Of a DNA stretch of 64,000 nt, positions 27,101 through 40,500 are shown piece by piece (within the stretch, counting starts at the first letter, position 1; every line of letters begins with the position of its first letter). The stretch covers positions 26,419,344-26,483,343 of the forward strand of contig NW_019211454.1 of NCBI RefSeq assembly GCF_002443255.2. The letters run 5' to 3'. Both the position numbers and the translations under genes were made by a program. The notes beneath the pieces are model-generated. The model made no database searches and was not told the origin of the DNA. It saw only the letters and a program-made list of their open reading frames with translations. This DNA comes from Varroa destructor (Eukaryota > Arthropoda > Arachnida > Mesostigmata > Varroidae).

Positions 27101-30100
27101 AGATGAGGAATCGTATCAATTAGATAATTAAAGTGATCCGTAGCTTTCGTCTCAATGGAATTTCTCCGTTTACTGGATTAATCCGACTGGTTGATGTCAG
27201 ACTTAGTCTTACGTAAACTATACGCTAAACACGATCGGTAATCTCGTTCTTTCATTGTAATGCTCCAACACTTAACTTCGTCGGTATCTTCTGATATTAT
27301 CGAATCTGATTTGTTATACTCGATCTAACCCAAACTACAGGTGAATTGCGGCCTGCACCTTTTTATTACGGTTATCTCATTACCCCGTTGCCTAAAATGC
27401 TTACGTCCACCCTAACTTATAGGTCCGTAACAGTTACGTTGTTGCGTTGTCGCAGTGATCCCGTATTCCTTTTAGAACAGCTTAATAAAGTCATGGCTTT
27501 ATTGCAATAAACTTATCTTCCTGTCTCAACATGTTCCCTCTCTGCGTGTATCGGTCCCCTTTCGGTATCGGAGTATATAACACCCGTTAAAATAATAAGT
27601 CGTTTTGATTTGAAATTCTTGAATCTAAGATAGAGAAACATTTACTTCCACCTTGGGTTCATCCAGTTTTGTTTTTGACAACTGCTTAAATACCTTTCTT
27701 ACCAATCTTCTGAGCCGTTCTTGGGATTATAGCAGCCAAACAGGCGTGCAGCTGAGCTAGAGTTCGGGTTGGATTTTACCTGAGTGTCGGCTGCGAAGTC
27801 GAAGGTTAGCTCAGTATAAGTGGTGTGTCCCTGTTTAGCTATGCATCGAAAACAAACTCGTTTATTTTTTCGGGTAGCAGAACACATGTCTCATAATAAC
27901 GGATTGACGGAGACCGGAGCGCTAACTAACTGAGACAATTGTAAAAGATGTAATAGCAAAATAACAAGGGTACTGAAACATATGAGTACGATAGCGAGAT
28001 TAGTTCCGTTGGCTTTCGCCAGCGGCAACCAATTATTGTAAGAGCACGATAGTAAAACTCCGTCAAACCAATCGAATATCTGTGATAAGTAGTACCGTAA
28101 AGACATAGCCACTACGAAGGTTGTGCGACATGGTCATAAGAAAATTGCAACAGATTTACTGAAACGGTCTACGTTTGCAATCGACCTAAAGTTCGAGTTA
28201 GTTCTAATGCGACAATCAACAACACTTGTCGTATCAAAACAAGTTTAATGCGATCACTGCATCACGTCAACGATACTGTCGGAACGTTCAAGCGGGGGAA
28301 TTGCAACAGTAATGAGATAGACGTAACCGTAACGGAATAACTGTGTAATAATAGGTTGGGTACGATGTCAAGGGATCAGTTTAATTGGGCATACAGAGAC
28401 ACACATCTCCCTAGCAGTTGGGAATGCAGACAACAACAGGGAAAAAGGATCAAGTTGAGTATATGAGGAAAACGAAACAGATCCAGCGGTTATATAAGGT
28501 GGTGTCTAGGCAGAAGGCCAAATTAACAAGGACGCCTAGCAGAATTTAACTTGGGAATGTCGACTGATGTAATGCCGGCGGACACGCCTGTTACCGCTCA
28601 AGTTTCGGAGCCTAAGATTTAGAGAATAGTCTTGTAGCGAGGTGAGTCTCTTGCTGCGGATGATTCATATGCATTCGTTTAGGATTAAAAGAAAAACAAT
28701 TATGTAGAGCAGTTCGCGGGTCAGCTTGGTAGTTCAATAAGAGCTTAGTCAATAGGAGTCTAGTTGAGGCCAATCAGGCCTCGAATACTGACAGATTTCA
28801 ACTTGTAATTTTGTTCAACACTAATTTTTACCGCAATGTTTTACGATGAGAGCAATGTAAAAAGGGGAAGTTGAATAATATAATTCACTTAGAGTGAAGT
28901 GCATCTTGATAAGGTGTGAGCTATAGGCTATATAATTTTGATAGATTTAGATTTGTAGAAAGACTTCAGAGCTGCGTTAGTTCCAATCGCACTCAACAGA
29001 CGTTTACCGAGTAAACAATAGCAAATCTATCTTATAGCCATCATGGCAACTAATCGTACTTATCATTCGAGCTTACCAACATTTCTGTTCTTAGTGCTTT
29101 TTATGGTGTTAAAGTAATCAAGTGTAAGTGATTCTACCGGCGTCGAAGTTTCATCTGAATGTTTATTGATTCGAACGGCGAACATCAATAATGCTACATG
29201 GATAATGAGAAAATAGTTTATCTACGTCCTCGAGAAAATTGCAGCGTTTTTATTATTGTTTCATGTTGTAAATACTTAACTTTTGCCACAAATGATATTT
29301 TATGAAGGAACAGTTTTTGTATTCGTATGCCTTTGAAATCTGCGGACGTACTCGATTTTAAGAGGCAACGATTTTTTTTAGCTAAAAATTACTCTTAGTC
29401 GTTTCTGATTGCAAATCGTTTAGATAACAGATTTTCAATGGTGACCGCTTAGGATCGTCCCGTTTCGCACAAGTGTCAGTCAGGATTAAATATATCATAT
29501 GTGTATATTAGAATTAGTATCGCATGGAAAATTCTATTAAGTGATGTAATGATACCTAGTCACTTATAGCTGCCTTTACATTATTGTTTATTTAGAACTG
29601 AATTAGCTTGATTAATCATGTCGAGACGGGGGAAGCGAGAATCTACCTTGTGACAATAACTGCCATAGCTGTAACTATATCCTTACTCGCGTTTTCAGCT
29701 TTGACGCATCTGCCGTAAGGGCAGAGCTATATCATGGAAGGCAATGGACCTGTATCCATCCGTAGCAAAAAGATAAGCCACGAGGGTCTTCGAGACGGGT
29801 ATGCTGATATGACCTCCCCTTACTATTATTTAGCATTATGTTAGCTTTTTGATGCCACCAGTTTAGATTCTACTATTAAAAAGCTACAGAATAACTCGTT
29901 CCGGCCAACGATTTCCATCTCAAATAAAGCCTGCAATTCTCTTCTGTGAGTTCGCATTAAAACGTTCTCACGAAACGAAAAAAAGCCTGCAAAAAGATTT
30001 CACTGCATCGAGATCGTGTTCTGTGAGCGGTTACTGGAGTGGCAACGTGGCGAGTAAAACAAATCATATTAGAATTAGTTAACGTGATGTAACTCACTAA

Positions 30101-30451
30101 AATGGCAATTGTATCTAATAATAATTGTATATAATAATGATAATAATAATCTAATTTGTTTTATATATACGTATACGTTTATTATCTATATTTCGCTTAG
30201 GTCATCTGGGATTGTCAGTCAATACTTCGCTTACGTCAGTACTAATAAATAGGTGACTAAATATTATATTCTAATAGGTGCATGATCTCCATTTTTAATA
30301 TGTAGACTATTGGGCTTTTCGATATAATGTCAATGGATGAAATAAGATAGCGCCCACACATCACGACATTCTTTTGCTCCTTCCCAATTCTATGTGAATC
30401 TCCCTGGAGCAAGATCAAATTAATCAAAATGAGGATGATTATACGTACTTG

Positions 30452-33400
30452 ATGTATTACGTCACTTATAAGTTCGCTGCGTGTTTTTGGTACATCATAA
30501 GGGCGGTGTACGTCAATGGGCATTGTCTTTCGAATCGATTCTACGACGACGAACACCGACCAGAACGAAGCTGGGACTCTGTGGACGCATCTGATTTTGC
30601 AAAGAAAACGTTCAATCCTATTCGTGTATTCGTTGAAGATCCCGACCTGCAACCCAACCCCGAAAAAGATGTCATTTCACTTTCCATTGGTAAGTAAACG
30701 TATACAACAAAAAGCCACAGCTAATAAATTCGTTATAGCCACAAATCCAGTCTTAATTTCGCCGCAAAGTTGGCTTAGCGATCGGCGGATTGGTAATATT
30801 GTTCGGTTTCATTGATTCTTAACGAACAGCTTCATCATCGGTTACCTACAATGTTTATGCGTTATTCTGTTACATTCGTTCGACTTGGATTTGTTCAATT
30901 TCTGCTAGAGTTGATCAGAAAAAAAAAAAAAGAAAAACGCTAATAAAAAAAAAGTTAGAAAGCTCGTTGGCTACCGAGAGTCACTCCGGTCTGGCTAGCA
31001 AGTGATGAGAGACTTGATGTCAGAGTACTTGCTACGATGACCTTTACGTGTACGAAAAGAGCAGTGTTCAGCATCTCAACAGCTGCATTTGACATCCTTA
31101 ACGTATTATTATAGGGAAGCGCAAAGAGCTGCTAGATGCCTCCCTATGGTTTCGTCTGGTTACAAAGAGATGGGAAAAGCTTCACCAAAAGAGTACGTCG
31201 TTGTTCGACTAAGCTCTGTGGTCTCGGCGACTCCGAGATTTCTTCCACTCGTATCGAAATTGACCCTTATCGTTCCCTCAAAGTGCTCTCAGTCACCACA
31301 TTATTGCTGGACACTAACTGCCACTCTTTAACGTAACGCTTCCCTAAAGGTCCAATGTTAATGTCGTAAAAAAGATGGTTCAGAAATCTGGGCCTGTCTC
31401 CTCCAGTAGACAGTCATCAGCCAACTGTTAGTAACGAGTACATTTTTACTCAGTTGTGCAGTCGTCCATGATAAGAAATTGATATTAAGCTCAATAAAGG
31501 GGTAAATTTGTGAGAATTGAGAAGGCATCATGGGGGCTGCCCTTTGAATATACACTGATAATATAGTAGGCTAAATGTTTTTCAAATGATAAGTTCTGTA
31601 GAGCTGCCCATATCTTTCTCTATGATTAGATGACCGCGTACCTTTACCTTTAAGTTTACCATTTGGCTTATTTTGATGTTTGTGATTATGTTGACAGGTT
31701 AAGGTTAGAGCAGTTTGGGACTGTCACGCTGGAGCACTTAAATCCTAAGTGCATATGCTTCTTCAAGTTTTCTTTTAAGCCAGCTTTAGTTTCTTCAAAA
31801 TGGCTTCACAAATATGTAAATATCGTTTTGTCCTACAAAACTGATAAGGCGATTATTTTTCAGATCCTTAACGAATACTTCAATAGTGATACGGGCCGTT
31901 TCTGTTAAACTATTCGCAGACGAAAAAATGTACAAAGATTCAAACCAGAATTATGCAGAGGCTAAACTCTGGCGTCACGTATTTGTATATGCAGTGCATG
32001 ATATCGCGGATGGAACACTACCACGCTGTCGTTTACATCGAGACTCCCAGCGATGTTTGTTAAGGTAGCACCATCGAAGATATTAGAGAAGCCGAAATAT
32101 TCTCCGATAATGTCACAATTGCCATCTCTTGCTTTTTGAATATATAGAATAATCGAACTTCATCGTGTCACAATAATAATGAACAACTTCGGGTGTCATC
32201 AATAAGTAGAAGCTCTCTTTAAATTCATATGCGATGCAATTTTTCAAAAAATAGTTCCAGTTCGTTTAAGGGCTTTTTGTTTCATGCACTGTTTTGAGAA
32301 AGTCGATCTATTGACGGAAGAAAAGGTCGCTTTCTATTATGCTTGTTCTATCAGAGTACTTTACCTTTAGAGTGCAAGAATTATGGAAGAATATTTCTCA
32401 CTAGGAAATCATTTATTAGAATTCGGGCAAACCTGTTCTAGTTCAGACTGTTGAATGTCTGTCAGGTCCGTAACGCTTTTGCCAAACTTGAAAAACGCCT
32501 CATTGTTGTTACAAGTTGCACTCGGTTCAGTATAAGGAGCATATACACCTCTACCAAACCAGTTACCTCTTGCTCTAAGGCCGAAAATTACTAATAGACT
32601 AACCGCATCAGGTGACAATCCTTTATTACATCTACTTTCTAACAAATATATTAATGTGTGCTTCGACCATTTCAAATACACTTCGGACGAGTACTATAGA
32701 TCTACGGAGTTTTTTCGACTAGGGGCAAATAGTTATCAAAAACACTAGCGCTTCTAGCATACATAACAATAAGCATGCGGCTTTAATTATCAGTATCTAG
32801 TCATTGTATTTCTGTGTACGAGACTAGAAGCATACAAACACGATATAGATGAGCTCACTATACGATCTAAACACAACCTATTCCTCCTAAAGCCGACTCT
32901 GATTCCTGCTGACTACGCGATTGATGGTCGAAATAGTATGGACTACATCATTTGCATGTGTTTATCAAAGGTCGAAAAACTCGAATCAAAATAATGAATT
33001 TAAGAAAACCTTTTTAGCCGGAACCTTACCAGTGAAAATCCGGAAAATACAGGTTTTTTTACTTTTTTTCGTTGTCAACATCTGGATTCAAATTTGTTTT
33101 TTCAGACTGGCAGGTCGTTTAGCAACAGCCTTTAGCAACAGTTTTTAAATTAAAAAAATACATACAAATAACATATGTATGTTAAGTCCTGTTAATACAA
33201 CACATAAAGGATTATTCCAGTTCTCAAACTAAACCAGCCTATGGCAATTATTTCATGTCTTCAACTATTTATCGTAACACAGTAACATAACAACAGTGAT
33301 AACGTAGTACGTTCTACCCAAGATACTTGCTCTGGTTGAGCCTGGCTCAACACAACGACATTTTATAATGGGTTACAAATGTCTTTCTACCTTAACATAA

Positions 33401-36400
33401 TTCACCTAGGTCACACAAGGAAAGCATATTATGATATTTGCCTAGATATGTATTGGATACACAAAACATAATTTAAGAATTTTTTTAACCTACCTTAGGT
33501 GATCCGACAATCTTTGGTAATCTAAAGCCATGTCCAGAGATCGTGGACGCAGTGGAACGTGCCTTACGCAGTATGAAATGCCATGGCTATATACCAAGCA
33601 CAGGTACCTATGCCGCTCGTGCAGCGGTCGCGAAATACAGCGCCGTCAACGGAATCGAAATTGACCCAAGTGTGCGTAAGAAACCCTTACATGCTGACAC
33701 CTGATATACTGTTCCTTACTGTGAATTGCAAATGGTTTTGAATAATTATCATTAGGTAACAGACGCGAATTTTATCACATAGTTGAATATCAATTTAGGC
33801 GCAAAACCCATTTCCATTTCCGGAGCAGGACGTAATTCTGACGTGCGGTGCTTCACATGCTCTCGAGATGTGCGTGATGTGTTTCTGCAATCCCGGTGAG
33901 AATGTACTCGTTCCTCGACCAGGTTTTTCGGTATATAAAACGCACGCGAACTCTGTCGGCATTGAGGCGATATTTTATGACCTCGACCCGGCTCATTCGT
34001 GGCAAGTTGATTTAAGAAGCCTACGGTAAATAAACTGTTAACTCCGTTGCTTCTTTCCAGTCAGCTACTACTATTATTTAAGCAAGTCAAACTTTACTGA
34101 ATGGATAGACTAACATAATTTTAGATAGATACTCAGGAGTCAATACGTTTATTAAACAACTACTAGTGATTCCTTATGGGTCACAGAAAGACTTCCTAGA
34201 AAATCATGAAAATGTTTTAGCTGTGACGTATCTAACAACAACGCTTATTAAAGCCTGTTCGCCATCCTGTAAAACTTAACTGGTGATATGCAAGTTTAGT
34301 AATTCAGTTAAAACAGGACATATTTCGAGATTTCCTGCACGTCTAAAGGCATATTTAAACGATGCCTAAAAGTTATTTGAATTCTATCTAAAAGGTCAAA
34401 GTCAACTATAATCGTTGGCCATTGCATTGCTTAATACCATCTCAGGTGCGATTCACAGATGAAGTTACGTTTAAAAAATTACAGCGAATCTTGTCAGACA
34501 CTGTATACACCTTATATGCTCTCTGTTTGATTATACATATTTCAGAGGCGCAATAAATAATAGGACAAGGGCCATCCTCGTAAATAATCCTTCGAATCCG
34601 TGTGGCAGTGTCTATTCAAAGGAACACCTTAAGGATATCCTTGAAATAGCAAAAGAACATCGTTTGCCCATTATCGCGGATGAGATTTACGAACACTTCG
34701 TGAGTACTATGATTTAGCCAAAAGAATAACAACTAAATACATTTTACGTTTGTTAACATATAATTGATCATTGTTGCCAGCTCGATCTATTACATGTCTA
34801 ATTTTATTGCGTTGAATAACATTGTTAAAGGCTTAAATAAGTTAAATACTAGTCTTGGCGAGGAAAATCGTAAAAAGTCTCTTGATTTTTACGCAGTTTA
34901 AAGAAAATCACTTGATTTCTAATTTCTATGTAATGACACAAGTTTTTAGCAACGTCTGCTTTGAAGTCTTTGAAGGCGAAATACGGCCTAGAATGATCGA
35001 AACAGCTTCTACCACAGTCCGCACTAAATTGTGTTCTTGTAGGTGTTCTCCGGCCGTATTTACCATCCTTTAGCGTCGCTCTCTACGGACGTGCCTATTG
35101 TATCTTGTTCGGGACTGACAAAACGGTTTTTGGTGCCTGGCTGGAGAACCGGTTGGATTATCATCCATGATCGAAAGGGTATACTCACACCGATCAAGAA
35201 AGGACTCATTGCTCTTAGCCAGAAGATCATGGGAGGTACATGTCAAAACTTAATAAGATTCAAATCAGCATGCTCTTGACTTATTATATGTAGGTTAGTA
35301 AAGTAGTACATGCACGCTAGAAGTGTAGTTATTATTTACCCATATCAGCGTTTGCTTAAGCTGGCCAAGATTGTTTAACTAGTGACATAGCTACTGCTCT
35401 TAGAAGGCTGTTTGTGACAATTATTTTGATTGTGGCTATTAATTATCCCACAGGTAGCGCACTGATACAGGGGGCCATTACGGATATCCTTACACAAACT
35501 CCACAGTCCTTCTACGATGATACCGTAAAAGTTGTAGAGGTAAGGATTAGTAGTTAGCGTGGTTGGTAAACTGGCGTAAAAGGGATGTTTTTACAGAGGT
35601 TTCTTAAAACGACGCCGATAGCCAGAAGCATCTGATAATAATAAGATCTGATAAGCGTAAAATAATTTTATTATTTGAACTTACCTTTGCCCTTACGTTT
35701 TTAGATTTACCTTTGGTGGCCAACACAATATCAACTACCTACGGTCACTAATGATAAATGCTAGTTCATTTAGATAACTGATTTGGAAAGAGTTTATTTA
35801 ATGGCCGCGGGGAAATAGCACCTGATATCTAACTGTAGCGTTCTGCGTACCGTTGACAACAACGTCAAGGTAGTAGCCATCTTTTGAACGACCACTGACA
35901 AACTGTGATGTTTATTTTTTCTCGAATCACGCATTCGCTCAGATTCAGTATTCTTCTACACCACACTATGTTTTTTAGAACTGATCATTCGTATTCAAGA
36001 TAAACCTTGCGTTAAGCAACACTTGAATCAGGAGTAAATTGCTTGAAAAGGCCAATTTGATTTTACCTATTGCCACTCCTACTCCTCCAACACAGCTTTT
36101 GTGAAACGTCTTTAATCAGCTAGATATTGCAAACGTTCCTATTATAAACTTCAAGCTTTATTGTTTTCTTACTCTTCCTCTTTTGAGTGTTCTTGAGAAA
36201 CTCGGGTCCTGTCGTATACCTAAACTGTACTCAGTGTGGTTCATACAAAATAGATCATGTTTACACGCCTGGCCCATCGAGCTACCGCTACTGTCAAAGC
36301 TATTGATTATGAAGTTACTAATGTGTGATCTTCCGATATTTTAGGATAACGCTACACTGGCATTCAATGCGATTTCGTCGATTCCTGGCCTCAAACCCGT

Positions 36401-37240
36401 GATGCCTCAAGGGGCCATGTATATGATGGTCAGTATCACAATTTGCAAGTTGTTGACAGCTCGAAGATCACCTTTGAATTTTAGCTACACTCGAGAAACA
36501 AGTTATGAACGCTCAGACTATTCAGGCGTACCGATATTGGCCTGATGATATTTCCTGAAATCACATCTAGCAGTCTCAAGACACGCAATACATATAGTAC
36601 TTGAACGAAAGCTCCTAGCAGATTGACTCTTTATCTTCTGTAAAAGACTTCAGTTTGTTTACTCGCTGAAGTTTCTTATAGAATATTTTTTACGTGTTTA
36701 CTAGTTATCATAGATTGTAAAAGACTTCAGTTTGTTTACTCGCTGAAGTTTCTTATAGAATATTTTTTTACGTGTTTACTAGTTATCATAGATTACATAC
36801 AATCTAATAGATCTAGAGAATCGTGCACACTTAAGGTGACTACAAAATCAGGGCGTAACTTCAAAAGAGCAGCTTAGAGTTAGTGATGCGTATAAAGGGT
36901 CAAAAGGGTTTTTCTTTTCTTATTTCGCAATCGGCGTTTCAACTATTTCGTACAGATTTTACAACCAGAAAAAGACTCATCGTATTACCAAATAACGCTA
37001 CAACTGTGTTGATTGTTGTAATAACAGGTTGGTGTCGACTTAGATCGGTTTAAGGAGTTTTCTGATGACGCAGAATTTTGCAAAGAGCTATTTCGACAGG
37101 AGTCGGTGTTCTGCATGCCAGGAAAGGCATTTTCCTACCCAAATTATTTCCGGATTGTGCTTACCGTGCCGCAGGATATGATCCTGGACGCCTGCGATCG
37201 TGTGTCAGCATTCTGTGAGCGACATGCAAAGTACTTCTGA
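30452..37240 (+). CDS. TAT: Tyrosine aminotransferase, eight visible exons
   Basis: PLP enzyme that transaminates tyrosine with 2-oxoglutarate to 4-hydroxyphenylpyruvate, the first step of tyrosine breakdown, in the cytosol. Exons: ?-30689, 33499-33671, 33799-34025, 34546-34699, 35043-35235, 35454-35539, 36345-36428, 37028-37240 (TGA). Phases agree at every junction. All introns are GT-AG; the intron 2 donor is GTGCGT. Family blocks in order: [22 protein letters not shown] (split by intron 1), [57 protein letters not shown] (Lys is the PLP Schiff-base residue), [16 protein letters not shown] and [10 protein letters not shown] (Arg binds the substrate carboxylate). About 418 residues from the first family-like residue (human about 454). 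The N-terminus is unresolved: the frame is open back to 30398, the first in-frame ATG is 30452, and the residues before SWDSV do not resemble TAT, so an upstream exon or an acceptor near 30499 or 30563 is likely. Introns 1 (2.8 kb), 3, 4, 6 and 7 exceed 300 bp; apart from the duplication in intron 7 I see nothing coding in them. Confidence 0.95.
36639..36793. repeat. 77-bp direct tandem duplication in TAT intron 7
   Basis: Copy 1 (36639-36715) and copy 2 (36716-36793) are identical except for one extra T in a T-run of copy 2 (6 versus 7 T). Near-perfect identity means either a recent duplication or an assembly artefact. It lies wholly inside the intron between exons 7 and 8 and does not touch splice sites. 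Confidence 0.95.
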
Positions 37241-37520
37241 GCTCTGCTCTTTCTCTGTCTACTCTTAGGTGTTAATTCAATCACGGAAAACAATTTGAGT
37301 AGAGGAGAGGTTCAGCGCACTGTGCAACGTTCGAATGATTTAAATTAACTATTAGTATTAACTAAAGTAACCAACATTTATTTAGCTTTCTAAACTAGAT
37401 TACCTTTAAGGTAGCTGTCTTCAGCCGCGGCCTTACAAAGATAGGCATTACCATGTGTGTTCAGGTAATCTCTGTTATTTGCTCATATCGTTACGGTAGC
37501 ATAACTAAATGCGAGTTTTA

Positions 37521-37526
37521 AATAAA
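37521..37526 (+). terminator. Candidate poly(A) signal for TAT
   Basis: An AATAAA hexamer lies about 280 nt after the TAT stop codon, a normal 3' UTR length. No transcript evidence is available, and AATAAA is common in AT-rich DNA. Confidence 0.35.
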
Positions 37527-40500
37527 GTAGGCTAAATTTCGGAATAATTTTCGGAATCTCGGAAATTTGAAAGGATTAGTTATTATATTGAAGTACACTC
37601 TGTTGTTTGCATGCTAAATAGTAGTGAGTATCTTGTGGGGAATTTTTGGAAAGTTCATTTTTATCTCAAGGAGACTGTCAGTGTTACTCTCTTAAAACGT
37701 TTGGCCGTACCTTCTTTCGGATCACACCGGTAAATAAATTGTACAGAATTAGTAAAAGGTGTGAATGTTATTCACGCACTGAAGTGGCCTGTGTGTTTAT
37801 TTAATATAAATGTGCCTCTCATTTTCAAACTTCTTCGCTTGACCTCGCGAACGAAATTTTTTTATACCTATATACTCATGCTTATTTTTTATATATATGT
37901 TACATTTTATAAGCGATTTAAAGAGAGCTTTAAAGGTAGTATTATGAGTTAATTTGCGATGCTCAGCTTTAGAAATTGTCCGGCTTTGAAACTTCCTCGT
38001 AATTATTGTAGAACAGCTTTGTACATGCAGAAGCATATGTTGTGATGAGCATTTCGGCTCGATGATGTATAAATAACGATGTTAACTGGATGCTATTGAT
38101 TATGTTAGATGTGCTTGAAAACTTCAATAAACTACAAAATTTTCACAGAGCTACCCCCATATGCTCATCACTACCTAGTCAGTTAGTTTTTTGCAACGTA
38201 AACTTCAATTAGGAAAAACGTAAATTCAAAGCTAACACAAGGAAACTACTTGATTGCATAACGTTGCAACTATTTCAGTTTATACTATTTTTCTCTTTAC
38301 TAGAGTAGAATATCGCTATTTTGACTGAGCTGCAATTTTATGACTTATTATTTTATCTAGAATTTCACTCAAGTTTACACAAAGGCTTAATTGCATAGAT
38401 AAATTTTTTTTTAAAAAAACATTGCAGCCTTAAACAACTTTTATTGAGTACGTTTCCGATATTTTTGACCGCGTCTTACCGCTTGTTCAGCTCGAAGCCT
38501 TAAATAAATCCGATGGCTTTAAATTCACGCATATCTTTAACCGATTTCTACTATACATTCCGCTTAGTAAGCGTTAAATAAGGCAAGAAGGTACACAGAA
38601 AATATTGTATAATGACGCTAAATCATGATACTCAAGCAGATCCCAACCTACACGTTTGAGATATCATCCGATTCCTATTTGGCGCCTCCTCGGTACATAT
38701 ATTGTTTTACAATGCTTGTTTGCCTGACAACGACTATTATTGACTCAGGTTTATCGGCGCCTACTAATGAGGTCTTCCAGTTTGCGGCACTGTCACTTTG
38801 ACAAAGAGTACAGCAAGCGTACTGACACAACTCCGATACCGATGTCAAGAAGTAACCGAGCTTTACTTCACTGAAATAGCGGGTTGGCGGGTTTAGAGTT
38901 GCGACTTAACGTATCGTTTGATGACTCGTACGTACCTCGAGTTTAAGCTCGAATTCTTCCATCCAAAAAAACACCATGACGGAGCTGAGAAGCTCAAGCC
39001 TTCGTCTGATCGCAAGAGTGCTATACGTGAGCTCCGGTGAAAGTGAAATGCCATTTTTTTAGCATAACATCTACGACCTACTCTCAGCTGTCATTGGTAT
39101 AGTTAGATCACATTAGTAAAAAATGGCCATTTAATGGACCTTTGTAAATGTAGCAGGACTTAGAACAACGTTCTACCTCATGGTTTCACCTCGGACGGTG
39201 TCAATAGAGCACAGTTCCTCCCTGCCCTTGCTGGCTGTCTTAACTCGATGCCCGAAAACTGATACTGGAGTGCCCATTAAAGCAGAAGTTCCTACCCTAC
39301 CATGTATAGTTATGGGCCAGGTTGATTGGCTGGAGGTATATTTTTGCTTGCGCCCCTCTAACAAGAGTAGAGAATAACAGGAAAAATTCAGCCAGTCGTT
39401 GCCCAAAAAGGCTTCAGATGTGCTTTTAAATGCAACAGGTCAAGCAGCGGTAGCTCGATATCAACGAACTTTACAAATGTTTCCCGATCCAGCTTTATCT
39501 AGCTCGAAACTTCACCTCGAACTCCATCCCCCTACGGATTTTTCGTCCTTCTAAACCTTACCAGAGGGACGCAGCTTCCACAAACTTCAGTGCCCTATGA
39601 AGGTTCTTGCACTCCAAAGTCTAATAGATTTGCTACCGGCTGCAATCGACCCTCAGCTGTATATAGTGTCCTAATCACAAGTCAAAGAAAATAAGGATAA
39701 TTTACCTTTGTTATCGTATGGCAGTTCGCTGAGCACATCTGCGGACAGTCTAATCGACCATCTTTATGGAGGCTCTCTAATGCAAAAAATTCGAATAGAA
39801 AAAAATCCTGGGTTTAGTACCAAGGACTACGCGTTCTTGGCACTCGTAGATCTATGCAGAATTTATTACTAAGTTATACGGATTTTCAGGTTAAAAAATA
39901 CTTGGCGGTTAATCCGTCACTCCGCCGCGTGAAAATTATTTTCCTGCCCTTGGAGCGCCTCTGTACTTTTCGTTGAACAGACGGACTTGCTACGCAGAAG
40001 GCGGTCCACCATGACTGCGTAAGAAGTCGAGCTTCAACCGGTATTTCAAACGTAATCAATCTGGATAACACATAATCATTTAATATACCCAGTAAGCACT
40101 ACAATTAAACGAATCGGCTTTAGCTTTTCCTTTGGCTACTGCTTTCTATCCCAATCCGCTTCAATATGCAATATTCAGCGGTGGATATATATTGCGTCAT
40201 CTATTCTAGGATATGGATAAGTTATAAACTTAAATCTATTGTTACTACTTCACGTTTAATGTGTAATCAAATATCCTCGACTCGTTTTCTATCTTTGAGC
40301 GTCGATTATTGCGTTAACGAGGATAAATTTAATATAACAATGCGATGTGAAAAGCGATACAATTATGTTTATGTTTATATTTTTAATAGTTGAACATAAA
40401 AATTAGTTTTTAATATGTACACCTGTTAGTCTAGTAAACTGGAAGATAGCCTGACCGCTTCTTTATAGCGCGATAATACTGAAATATAACTACGGTACAG

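Larger units (their letters stand above)
12992..30397. other. 17 kb without a supported gene
   Basis: AT-rich DNA with TA, TG, AT and AG microsatellites and homopolymer runs. The longest open frame (23835-24281 -, 148 codons) is not family-like and is opposed by an open + frame. A 20175-20345 + ORF ends at a good GTGAGT donor but joins nothing I can see. I recognised no tRNA, rRNA or transposon. Confidence 0.55.

Noticed and set aside
27891..28106. Minus-strand ORF of 71 residues with a hydrophobic segment, considered as a small membrane protein
   Set aside because: Only the hydrophobic run supports it. AT-rich DNA readily yields such runs, and there is no promoter or conservation evidence.
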